Source: Nematostella vectensis
Lineage: Eukaryota; Cnidaria; Anthozoa; Actiniaria; Edwardsiidae
NCBI RefSeq assembly: GCF_932526225.1
Contig: NC_064048.1
Location: forward strand, 2,619,597 to 2,683,596
Reading direction: 5' to 3'
Length of the DNA: 64,000 nucleotides
The notes under the pieces are model-generated. The model did not search any database and was not told the DNA's origin. It saw only the letters and a program-made list of their open reading frames with translations. Each line of letters starts with the position of its first letter. The stretch's first letter is position 1. Positions 1 to 38,300 of this stretch are shown in pieces. A program made the translations under genes and the position numbers.

Positions 1-51
1 AAATTTTTAGAAATGTTCCTAGATTTCTTCTAGAAAAATCGTAAATCAAAC

Positions 52-26361
<26,310 letters not shown>

Positions 26362-26379
26362 TTCCAGTCCATCAACAGG

Positions 26380-27840
26380 TTGGATTTAAAGTACGTCGTG
26401 ATTTTCGAAGGCAGTTTCAAAAGTCGACAACTCAAGTCCCTGACTCAAGCAAACTAAGAGATTTTGAATTCCTTCCAGCTTCCTGTCAGCTTGGCACCCG
26501 ATGCTAAAACCCAACAATAGCTTTAAGAATTCCGCAATTTCCAAAGAGACCCAAGGATTGTTGACTTTGGTAATAATTGCTCTGTAAGAATCAATAACAA
26601 TGTTCGTACCACCTTTTAACGGAACGTTGATTTAGTTTTGCGCTCTGTCATTTGGAAAATGACATCATTTTATGCACGTCTGGTAAAACAAGGAGCGCTT
26701 CTATGTGATTGGACCGCACAAAGGGATTAAGTTCGAAACAAAAATAGACCCCATTAAACTATAACCATATAAATCAAACTGTGGATTTGTTATTCGATGG
26801 GTTATTCCGCATTCTCGGAGATTATGTGGTGAGACCTTTTGAAATGGACTAAGAGTGTATCAGACTGTATAATGAGCGACGCATCCGACAATTCTTATGA
26901 CCTGAGGGAAAATGATACTCCAAAAAAGTCTTAACCGGATCTAAAAAAAGATGAATGATAGTGATATGAAATGATACTATGACTACTGATTTGTTTTTAT
27001 TGCTTTTATTTTGTGATGAGTGAAATCTTTGCCATCAAGATGGTGTCGGAGACCGAAGGAAATGGAGGGAATTGGTCTAGACCACTTTCCTGTTGTGGGT
27101 AGAGATAGAACGAAAGACTGAAGCAAAGCTAAAAGCTTTATTCAAAACTCTCCAAAACCACGTTTCCTTTTTTCGCCTTTTAAACACAAAAAGAAGAAAA
27201 AACGTATAGGGCTATAATTGTGCTCTTTAATGTTCAAAATAAAAATATTCTTAAAATGACAATATTCATTAAATGTCACATTATTTGAAAAGCGACATTA
27301 AATCCTTTAAACAAATTATAGAAAACTGCTAGTTTTGAAGACACATTTTACAAACCTTTTCAGTTTCTTTTTAATTTCTTTGTGACAAAAAACTTCTGAA
27401 AACCCAACAGCTAGAAATACGATCGTTTTATTATGTGACGCAGCACTCCCCGCGTTTAAGGGCGTTTTTAATCGATCAGTATCAAGAAAATATTCCTAGA
27501 TTGCTTATGACGTCATACATTAGCTCTGGAACATACGGGACTCTTACGCGTGACTGCTGGAGCAAATAGAAATAAATTAATAATATTCACATGCATACGT
27601 GACTTTTTGAATTGCATTGGCTAGAATCGCTAGATCACACAACCGTTTAAGAGTATCCTACAAACAGATGCGGGATTTTGGATGAGTTGCTATATAACAA
27701 TAATTTTGGAATCCCTTGACTCTAGTTCATTCTGACAATTCCGAGTTCGCTTTTTAACTGGCCTTTTTATCAAAAGAATTCCATCCTCTGTGTTCATCTG
27801 GTTTCTTGCAGGCGTACACCCCCGGTGGGACTCTCCAGAA
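26380..27840. other. Intergenic sequence upstream of the adhesion GPCR, no gene seen
   Basis: No coding frame with splice support and no TATA box that I trust near the distal first exon. The promoter of the distal receptor transcript should lie in its left part. Confidence 0.5.
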
Positions 27841-27843
27841 AAG

Positions 27844-28320
27844 TAGACAGGGTGCTCGACCTATCTTTTAGGGTATAAAATTTTTACCAACTCTATCTCT
27901 AAGGGGATGTTTTAGGATTTTTCGCATTCTGCTATCTTTTAGGGGTTTTCACGACGGGGGAGGTTGATTTTTCCGATTCTGCGTTTATGGTTTCAGCGTT
28001 TAGTTTTCCGCGTTTATCGTTTAGGGTGTCTCACGCTTAATGGTGGCCCAATCGCTCGAAACGTATTTACAATAAATCCCAAATCAACTGATCGGTTGAT
28101 ACGTCCAGCTTTATTATCGTTAACATAACAATACATGATCCGTCAGCCAATTAAAACGGGCATTTTTTATGCTATCTCTTACGGTTAAAAATTCCTTCGA
28201 CCACACCCAATGTGCTATCTCTTAGGGGTAGAATTGTTGTTGACCACGCCATTGTCATCCCTTGGGGTTAAAATTGATTTTGCTGTCGAGCACCCCCGTC
28301 AGTTTTTTCGAAGTCCCTCC
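27844..28320. repeat. Short-unit dispersed repeat, copy 2 (relative at 6605-6873)
   Basis: Irregular repeats of TATCTCTTAGGG and TTCGACCACACCCA words, in the intergenic region. Similar in content and order to 6605-6873. Confidence 0.6.
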
Positions 28321-28495
28321 CCCCCAGGCTAGTTTCCCGCCCAACCCGTCCCAAGATTCTGGTAAGTATAACATTCCACTGGTTTACAGTGTGACAGGTG
28401 TTGGATGTGGGATGGTGACCTGGTTGCCATGGTTACCCCGCGCTTGTTTCCCCCCGTCGAGGCGCCTATTGCCAACCTCATCTAGTGTTGATGAG

Positions 28496-28745
28496 TTTAA
28501 CATGCACCAAAAACCTTTTCGCGATACATTGTATGGAATCCATTTCGACATGTTGCCAAACAAATTTTACACGAAATAACTTTCCAGATGTTCGTCATTC
28601 TGTGCTGCATGTTTTTGAAGCGGGTTCAAAAACACACAACATGTTGCCGAGTGAAATAATGCGGAAAGTTGTGTAGCTCGCCATGCTACACGGTCAAAAA
28701 CTTCCCACGATACAATGTATCGCGAAAGTTTTTGTTGCATGTTAT
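28496..28745. mobile_element. MITE with ~40-bp inverted ends
   Basis: AACATGCACCAAAAACCTTT then TCGCGATACATTGTAT at the left, and the inverse of AACATGCAACAAAAACTTTC then GCGATACATTGTAT at the right, with AACATGTTGCC motifs inside. In the intergenic region between the receptor and channel genes. Confidence 0.82.
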
Positions 28746-28749
28746 CCCG

Positions 28750-30585
28750 TGTAACACCAGTTATTAGAGTTATTAGAGGAAGGTTTGGCGAAGATTCGAT
28801 CAGTTAGCAGGGAAAAGAAGTAGTAAACGTATGAAGGAAAAATTCCGGAAGAGGAAACATTTATTTGAGTTTGAGTGCAAAAGGGCTTGATTTACCGATG
28901 GTCTGAGATATTGGGACCTTACATACAAATTAGTTTGCAGGTTCGCTTTCTTAGTGGTTTGTTTGGAAATTAAGTGGTCAATGAACGAAATTTATAATGA
29001 AACACGGGTGATCCTTAAAGAAATAAAAGAATGAAAATAAAGCAGGTCAATAATATCCATCTAAACTTGATGTATTATTGAATTCTAAGGTTATTATTTT
29101 TCGACATAAAATTCATAATTCAAATGACCACCTTTGAAAGAAATTTGGAAGCAATAAGCGCCTAGGGACTTGTGAAAAATTTCATGTCAAATAAGATGCT
29201 GTTTTTTATTATGTTGCCAATTAGATAAAGTACAGCTCTTAAATGTGTATAAATGCATTTGAGTGAGATCGTTTAATTTATTATGAACGTTATTTCCTGG
29301 TTGGTCACAAAAATAATGGCAGAGTTTTTATCCAATAAGAACAAAGAAAACTGAGGTGTTAAGACAAGAAAGGGAAATTAATTGTAGGCTGCAAACAATA
29401 ATTATTGAAGCAAATCTATTATTAATGGTAAGAGTACAGGGAAAAATACTAACAAATTTTACTGCAGCATAATCAAAGTTTACAGAACTGAATGTACAAT
29501 TTGAAAACTGTTTGAAGTGTTTGAAAGGAAAGGTAAGACACGATTCATTATTGCTTTTATCTATTTAATAATGGAACCCTTACAGTAGTCATCAAACTTA
29601 AACTACTTAAGAAAATACAATAATTGATTTATATAAAATCTCAACAATGAATGCAAACAAAATAAGCTTTAGAATTCGAATGTGGGATAGTCACGAAAAC
29701 CAAAAATCATGCGTTAAAATTTTTCTTTTCGAGAACTCCCCCCCCCCCATTAATCCCGACGCACTTGATGTTGATGAAAATTTGCTCAATGCTTTGCGTG
29801 GCAGAAAACTCACAGTGTGCAAAAGTCGATCGAACGAATACATGTCTCACGAGTAAACTGTGACAAGCTTGAACTGTGAGCAATGGCCTCGCGAGATAGA
29901 CGCGTGAAGTTTTTCCGACCGTGTGCGCTGGGGCCGTGCTTTAAATCAGAGTTATCTATGAGTTAACTATGAGTTATCACAGTGTTATGATCGTTGTTTA
30001 TCACGATTATCAAAAGCAATAATATTAATGGTTGTTATTATGAGCACAATCTGATGCTGTATTTTAGAACAAATCAAACTAACAAAACAATATTTTGCTG
30101 CTATCTGAGCCTCGGCATGTTCTTAGCATGTTCTTAAAATTTCGCGAAATCATAGTTAACTATGGTGAAATCTAAGGCTGGACGTTCTAAAAAGTTTTTT
30201 CTAAAAAGGGGTTCTCTTCTAATATTGTCCATAATTGTTCATGCTCTGGCTTTTATAAAGCAGAGGGTTTCGGCAAATGATAATTATACTTGCCGACATG
30301 AAAATAAAAATAGGCTGATGGTTTTTTATACTAAAACAAATTACTCACATTATCTCATTACAATACCTATTTTATTAATACGCTGGTTGCAGCACATCAT
30401 CTGCTGTAGCCTGTTTTCTTTATTAAGTTTTATTTCTCAAAAATAAAAGCGCAACAATGATAAATTTTATTAAAAGGAGACGATCCAGAATTTCACAGTT
30501 GTGGTTGCAATCAAAACCTTTAATAAGAAAAATCTCTCATTCACTTCTGGCGGGGATCCATACCTATTTTGCACCTGTGTACTTA
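28750..30585. other. AT-rich intergenic sequence, no gene seen
   Basis: Short open frames only (for example 29647-29856, 69 codons) without similarity I recognise. One dispersed repeat copy lies at 30070-30200. Confidence 0.5.
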
Positions 30586-30612
30586 GGCGGATCTAAAAAT
30601 TTAGAGTAAAAG

Positions 30613-30845
30613 TACAGGAGCGGATCCAGAATTTTAAAATGGGGGTGGATAATGGCCGGATAGACGGCTTACAACTGATCCAGTGGTTTATGGTAGGTCA
30701 CATAGATCTGACAATACTTCAAGCTGAATTGCATTTGTCACGTCAGCAAAATCAAGCAAGCGAAGGCAAATGAACAGTACCTCCGGCCCTCAGACAAAGT
30801 GGGGGTGGATTTCTTCCCAATCCACCCCTCCCTGAATCCGCCCTC
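30613..30845. mobile_element. Inverted-repeat element, GCGGATCCAG type
   Basis: GGAGCGGATCCAGAATTTTA and GGGGGTGGAT at the left, ATCCACCCCTCCCTGAATCC then GCCCTC at the right. A partial end (GGCGGATCTAAAAATTTAGA) lies just left at 30588. Confidence 0.68.
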
Positions 30846-31032
30846 GAAGGACGAGCACGTGTCGTCATTCTGAATTAAGGCGACAGTGTTAAGTTCAGAC
30901 CATGACATAAAAGAAAAAACATGTTTTTTCTCTTATGTCATTATTTCCATATCTTTATGCCGAAGATAAGAGTGCGCGCGCCCATGTCGTTATGTCGATA
31001 TGTCGCTAGTGTGCACTAGGCATAAGAGAAAC

Positions 31033-31410
31033 AGACCACAAACCAACTGGATGCACTTACTGTGCCTATATAGCAAATATATGGGAATCCCCCCTCCCCC
31101 CCCCCCCCCCCACCCTCCCAATGGGGATGCATCCTCAAGCTTGTTTGTTTACTATGCAGAGAGCCACAAACCAACTGGATGCACTTACTGTGCCTATATA
31201 GCAAATATATGGGAATCCCCCCTCCCCCCCCCCCCCCCCAATGGGGATGCATCCTCAAGCTTGTTTGTTTACTATGCAGAGAGCCACAAACCAACTGGAT
31301 GCACTTACTGTGCCTATATAGCAAATATATGGGAATCCCCCCTCCCCCCCCCCCCCCCCACCCTCCCAATGGGGATGCATCCTCAAGCTTGTTTGTTTAC
31401 TATGCAGAGA
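31033..31410 (+). repeat. Triplicated ~120-128-bp repeat just upstream of the channel start codon
   Basis: Three copies start at about 31033, 31161 and 31281, each with CCACAAACCAACTGGATGCA, a CCCCCC run and GGGATGCATCCTCAAGCTTG, ending TACTATGCAGAGAG. The last copy stops 8 bp before the ATG at 31419. It must therefore lie in the 5' UTR, promoter or an upstream intron. Confidence 0.9.
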
Positions 31411-31418
31411 GCAGCATA

Positions 31419-34400
31419 ATGGTTGCACTTTGCTTCATTTTAATCATCTTCGAGAGCATCATCCAAGCAAATGCAAAATCCATCTCACCGTAAGTTTCTT
31501 ACTGAACATAGGAACACAAAAAGAGCCTAGGTGGCGCAGTTGGCAGAGCGTCACTTAGTAGTGTATGTGCCTCTCACCACTGGATTCTGGGTTTGATTCA
31601 CGGTTTCAATGTGAGTTGAGTTAATTGGTTCTTGCCTTCCCGAGGGCTTTTCTGCAGATTTTCCGTTTTTTCTCCCTAAACAACGACAAAACAATAGATC
31701 TAAGCTATGTTCCGTGGTCAAACGTGAGTCGTATGACGGCTGCCTGAGAAGCCTTCTCCTCTTTTTAGACGAGCTTTATTATCCACACAACGAACTCCCC
31801 CTTCCCGAAACACGTTAAAATGGTAAATTTCTTCGTTTGAATATGTTCTGTGTCGAAAATATCGATTTTAAAAGTTTTTTGGGGAAAATTATTTGTTCAT
31901 ATTTCTCAGGAGGGACCATTCCTTTTTTTCCCAGCCCGCATTGGTTAGGCTTTTTTTTAGCTAGCAGTATAACTGTATAACCGATCGGGACGATTTTTCC
32001 CCAAGCATCCGCTCCAGCGCCCCAAAAGTTATATTCCAAGCACAACTAGTTCGAGCCAGAAAAAAAAAACGGGCTGCGGAACATATCCGTTTTGTGCCCT
32101 TGAAAGAGCCACTTCCGACGAAGGGCTTTAAACAACACCGAGGCGTAAAACTTCAAGTATTCCCTCTGATTCCATTTTTCGACAGCTTGTATTTGTCTCT
32201 AGTCATACAATAAAAAAAATTAGCATATCGAAGTTATCCCCTGGGGCCAGTGAAAAATGTTTAATAAACCATAGTAAGTTGCATACTGGCTATAAGGCTT
32301 ATAATCTCTTATAATCTGATAAGGTGATTAATACCTGATCTTCACTATTTGATTTTCAGGAATGATGTAAACACCAGCATTATTTCAAATGCCATCGACG
32401 GGCTGTTTGTTGGCTACGACAATCGCCTCAGGCCATACTTTGGGGGTATGTATTTATATGTATGATTGGGAATTACAGGTGGCCCAGTGTGTTAGCGCGT
32501 CAGCGTATTGGGCCTCTCACCACAGGTGGCCCAGTGTGTTAGTATGTCAGCGTATGGGGCATCTCACCACAGGTGGCCCAGTTTGTTAGCATGTGAGCGT
32601 ATGGGGCCTCTCACCACAGGTGGCCCAGTGTGTTAGCGCGTCAGCGTATTGGGCCTCTCACCACAGGTGGCCCAGTGTGTTAGCGCGTCAGCGTATTGGG
32701 CCTCTCACCACAGGTGGCCCAGTGTGTTAGCGAGTCAGTGTATGGGGCATCTCACCACAGGTGGCCCAGTGTGTTAGCATGTCAGCGTATGGGGCATCTC
32801 ACCACAGGTGGCCCAGTGTGTTAGTATGTCAACGTATGGGGTCTCTCACAGCAGGTGGCCCAGTGTGTTAGCGTGTCAGCGTATGGGGCCTCTCACCACA
32901 GATGGCCCAGTGTGTTAGCATGTCAGCGTATGGGGATTCTCACCACAGGTGGCCCAGTGTGTTAGCATGTCAGCGTATGGGGCCTCTCACCACAGGTGGT
33001 CCAGTGTGTTAGCATGTCAGCGTATGGGGCCTCTCACCACAGGTGTCCCAGTGTGTTAGCATGTCAGCGTATTAGGCATCTCACCCGGTCGAGATATCTA
33101 TCTGTTTTTTGTCCCATAAGTATTTTAACCTATGTGGGCTCGTTAGAAGCTTGTGTTCCTGATTCTAAGATTGGAAATATTCTCAATGCTTTTCAAATTT
33201 CTTTTTTTTTTATAAAATGTGAAGGGCTTAGATCATGGTCGATACTATATAAGCGCAATATAAATGCAACATATAATCATTTTTTATATATGATGATAAT
33301 TGGACGGTCCCTAAAGTGACAACGTTCCTCTTGTATTCTGTAGGTCCTCCGTTAAACATCTCCGTCTATATGTCAGTTGTGTCATTCAGCACGGTCTACG
33401 AAAAAGATATGGTGGGTAACCCGGGAATCCAACCCAGGGGGGCGTTTACAGGGGGTGCGAAGGTTGCGCGCGAACAAGAATCACCAAATACTAACATTTT
33501 TTCACCTTACACCTATGACTATGTTCGCCCCACCCCCCAACTCCCTTCCAAGACCACCAAAAGTATTGAAAGTTCCCTAAATGCTATCCGTTTTCCGTAT
33601 CATATCAATCAATGGCTGTCTTTTTTTCGAATGGTCTTAAAGAGCCTGGGGCGAGCGCGGGGTGACCTCTGATATTCTAAAACGTTAGAGACTAGTCTCT
33701 ATTTTCAAGATGGCTGCCAGCAAATCCGTAGTAAATACGAATTCCTGCATTTTTACGTGGAAATTCTCGACTTTCAAAGTTCTAGAGTGATAAAAAAGCG
33801 AAAAAATGATTGAAGAGGACTCCCAAATATGGTATGTAATACCAAATAAGGAAATGACCGAACGAGATAGAAAAACGAAATTTATAGAAAACAAGATTGA
33901 ATGATATGATATCTACGACTGTACCCCCTCCCCATCCAACCCAGCCCAAGGTGACCAAAAGGTTTGGCAAATACTATGGTACCTATGACTCTGCAAGGGC
34001 AACCAAAACCGTCTCCAGGCCACCAAAATCTTTGTCAAATACTATCCTGCTTCCATATGATACCTATGACAGCGCCCCCCCCCCCAACCCCCTCCCCAGG
34101 CCACCAAAATTATTGAAGGATTATCAGGTACTATCCTTTTTTTCATACGATACCTACGGCTGCGCACCATTCTGCGCCCATTATCTAGATACCTTACTTT
34201 CTACCCCAGTCCTGAATATTTCTTTATTTGCATTATCTTGTCGTCCCGCCTCCCTTTTCGATCTTTTTCTTTCCTGCTCCCTCACATTCTCTACATATTC
34301 TATTTGCTATCTTGTCCATTGCAGGAGTTTTCATTAGATGTATTTTTCAAGCAAGCATGGCGTGACCCCCGCCTTCGTCACTCCGCCAAAATGCCGTTTA

Positions 34401-35267
34401 TCCTTCCTGGTAGTCAGAAAGAAAAATTCTGGATCCCAGATACGTTTTTCCTGAACGTAAAGACCGCACGGTTCCATCAGGTACCCGCGGCGAATACGCG
34501 GATTGTGGTAACACCAGACGGGGATATCGAGTTGAGTGAAAGGTAGGAAAATTCTTAAATTGTTAAGGTATATATCTTTTGGGCAAATGTTTTTGATTGG
34601 TCATGACGTCATCAACCTGCAAAAGCTTTTAACGAAAATTCTTGCAAGCGCCATATCGAAAACACAGAAAAACACTCTGAAAACACTGAAAATATCATGA
34701 AAACTTCAAAAACTGTTGTTGCTATTGATCCCTGGTGGTTCTGCTGCTGTTGTTGGTGTTTCTGCTGTTGTTGTTGTTGTTTCTTTTGTTGTTGGTGGTG
34801 TTTCTGCTACAGTTGTTGTTGTTTCTATAATTGTTGTCGGTTCTTCTGTTGTTGTTGTTGTTTCTGTTATTGTTGTCGGTTCTTCTGTTGTTTTTGTTGT
34901 TGTTGTTTCTGTTATTGTTGTCGGTTTTTCTGTTGTTGTTGTTGTTTCTATAATTGTTGTCGATTCTTCTGTTGTTGTTGTTGTTGTTTCTGTTATTGTT
35001 GTCGGTTCTTCTGTTGTTGTTGTTGTTTCTATAATTGTTGTCGGTTCTTCTGTAGTTGTTGTTGTTTCTATTATTGTTGTCGGTTCTTCTGTTGTTGTTG
35101 TTGTTTCTATTATTGTTGTCGGTTCTTCTGTTGCTGTTGTTGTTTCTATTATTGTTGTCGGTTCTTCTGTTGTTGTTTCTATTATTGTTGTCGGTTCTTC
35201 TGTTGTTGTGTCTCATTATTGTTGTTGGTGTTTCTGCTGCTGTTGTTGGTGGTGTTGTCGGTTCTTC

Positions 35268-35303
<36 letters not shown>

Positions 35304-38300
35304 CGGTTCTTCTGTTGTTGTTGTTGTTTCTGTTATTGTTGTCGGTTCTTCTGTTGTTTTTGTTGTTGTTGTTTCTGTTGTTGTTGTCGGTTCTTCTGTT
35401 GTTGTTGTTGTTGTTTCTGTTATTGTTGTCGGTTCTTCTGTTGTTGTTGTTGTTTCTGTTATTGTTGTCGGTCCTTCTGTTGTTGTTGTTGTTTCTGTTA
35501 TTGTTGTCGGTTCTTCTGTTGTTTTTGTTGTTTCTGTTATTGTTGTCGGTTCTTCTGTTGTTTTTGTTGTTGTTGTTTCTGTTATTGTTGTCGGTTCTTC
35601 TGTTGTTGTTGTTGTTTCTATAATTGTTGTCGGTTCTTCTGTTGTTATTGTTGTTTCTATTATTGTTGTCGGTTCTTCTGTTGTTGTGTCTCATTATTGT
35701 TGTTGGTGTTTCTGCTGCTGTTGTTGTTGTTGTTGTTGTCGGTTCTTCTGTTGTTGTTGTTGTTTCTGTTATTGTTGTCGGTTCTTCTGTTGTTGTTGTT
35801 GTTTCTGTTATTGTTGTCGGTTCTTCTGTTGTTGTTGTTGTTTCTGTTATTGTTGTCGGTTCTTCTGTTGTTTTTGTTGTTGTTGTTTCTGTTATTGTTG
35901 TTGTTGTTGTTGTTGTTGTTGTCGGTTCTTCTTTTGTTGTTGTTGTTTCTGTTATTGTTGTCGGTTCTTCTGTTGTTGTTGTTGTTTCTGTTATTGTTGT
36001 ATGTTCTTCTGTTGTTATTGGTGTTTCTATTATTGTTGTCGGTTCTTCTGTTGTTATTGGTGTTTCTATTATTGTTGTCGGTTCTTCTGTTGTTGTTGTT
36101 GTTTCTATAATTGTTGTCGGTTCTTCTGTTGCTGTTGTTGTTTCTATTATTGTTGTCGGTTCTTCTGTTGTTGTTTCTATTATTGTTGTCGGTTCTTCTG
36201 TTGTTGTGTCTCATTATTGTTGTTGGTGGTTTTGCTGCTGTTGTTGGTGGTGTTTCTATTATTGCTGTTAGACCTGCTGTTGTTGTTGTTGTTGTTGTTG
36301 CTGCTGCTGCTGCTGTTGTTGTTGTTGGTGGTGGTGGTGGTGTTGTTGTTGTTGTTGTTATTATTTTTGTTGTTGTTGTTGTTGTTCTAACTTCTCATGT
36401 TGTGATTGTTGTTTAGGTTGACGGTATCTGCGTCATGCCGTATGGACTTACGCATGTATCCACTCGACCAACAGACATGTGTGCTAGAAATTCTGAGTTG
36501 TAAGTTAAAATTAGTATTCATTCACAATAAGCGTTAGCATTATTGGGAAAAGATACTAGCTTAGAAAGTGATAAAAGCACGGGTACTTTGTCAGCGAATT
36601 CTGAATAAAATAAACATAAAACCATCCCAAGTTTGTGTTGAAAACGGTACTTAGCGAATGATATATTTCTAACCTGATTGCGAAATGCCTCTGGCTACAA
36701 TTCACTGACCAAGTACTTAGCTCCCGTGATATAAAGTTACTGAAAAAGTATCGCGACATTACCGCTAATATTTGTTGTTCATTTTGGGCGTTGTTTATGA
36801 TAATTAAGATTGTGATCATGATAGAGTCACTGCGATAGTGATTTTAAGCTTGAAAGCTCTCCAGTAATGAAGATGGCAGTGGCGATGATGATGATAATAA
36901 AGATATTAAGATGCCGATAATGGTGGCGTAGGTGAATAAATAATGCTGCTGATTTTATGTTGATGCTATTAAGACAGTGAAGATGGTGATGATTATGATG
37001 ATAATGTTGATTATGATAATGACAGGTGATGATGATAATTGTAACAATGGAGGCAACGATTCTACGTCTATTGATAATATCATGAAATTTTTAATGTTGA
37101 TAATGGTGTTGGTGATGATGCTGTGGTAGTTAAATTGATTGGAATGACATTTCGATAATCAGAAAGTGAAGCGTGTGATTTCCCAGACCTCTACTTCTTT
37201 TTTTAAATGCTTTCTTTCTGTTTCAGATTCCTTTGATATTAATGACATTGACTATCGCTGGAAGGCGAAAGAAGACCTGATCATACTTGACGGCGAGATG
37301 AACGAGTTTGAACTAAAGGATTCACGCGGTGAGAGAAAGCAAGTCGAATATGTGATCGGTAAGCAACAAGTTACTAAGCACAACATACTTCAACAAGCAG
37401 AAGCCATAAACGCGTTTGGTCTTGGCACTTCCATTCGCCGTTTTCGGCGTTTGTGGTTGCTACAATTATGCTCAAAGCTTTAAAAAAGATAGATATATGA
37501 AGTGTTGATGCCACAACCAAAAATTGATGGCATAAATGGATTATCATATGATTGATCCACATTCTTATGCATTCGGAAGAAATATAATGAGATCCATGGT
37601 ATCCTTCGGTCCAGGACTTCCATTTGCCAATCGACATTTGCCGTTTGCAATTACAACGTTCTTTATATAATTTGAATAGGTGTATAATGGTTCAAAATTT
37701 GGGCATATCAACATCCAGAAAGTGAACCAAACCGTGAGACTAAACTTATACGGAAAGCACGTTTAGTGAATGCGTTAAGAGACCTCGAATTTGTGTCTCA
37801 TGTCAAAGACTGGTAACCCAGCAGAAACAAGCTCAACCCACTAATAGCTCCAAATTCAAATCAAGAGGTTAATCCAGAAAATTTTCCAAGTTCAGTGCCG
37901 GGATTGGATTTTTGTAATGTCTGCAAAGTATATCATGGACTATTGTGATTGTGTTTCTTCTGGTTCACGAACACGACTAGTTGTGTTTTTTTTATTTATT
38001 TATATTAGAAAGGGATATCCTAAGTAGAAATCTCGTTCTTGTACAGGTACATACACGCATCTGGTTGCCAAGTTCGTGTTCAGACGTCGTCTTGCGTACT
38101 CCTTCATCCAAATCTACTCTCCCACCTTCCTGATCGTGGTGCTGTCATGGCTGTCTTTCTGGATCTCCAAGGACGCCGTGCCAGCTCGGGTTGCGCTGGG
38201 AATCACGACTGTCCTCACGATTGTCACACTTATGGGGTCACTTAGGAATTCTGTGCCCAAGGTATGATCTCATCTGGGATCACGACTGTCCTCACGATTG

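Noticed and set aside
32477-33090. Tandem tRNA genes
   Set aside because: Units are 47 bp, lack B-box, anticodon arm and acceptor pairing; they are SINE heads.
34697-36416. Several 100-460-codon frames rich in Cys, Val, Leu or Asn/Arg
   Set aside because: They are frames through the GTT-rich intronic array; exons 4 and 5 of the channel flank it in phase without it.
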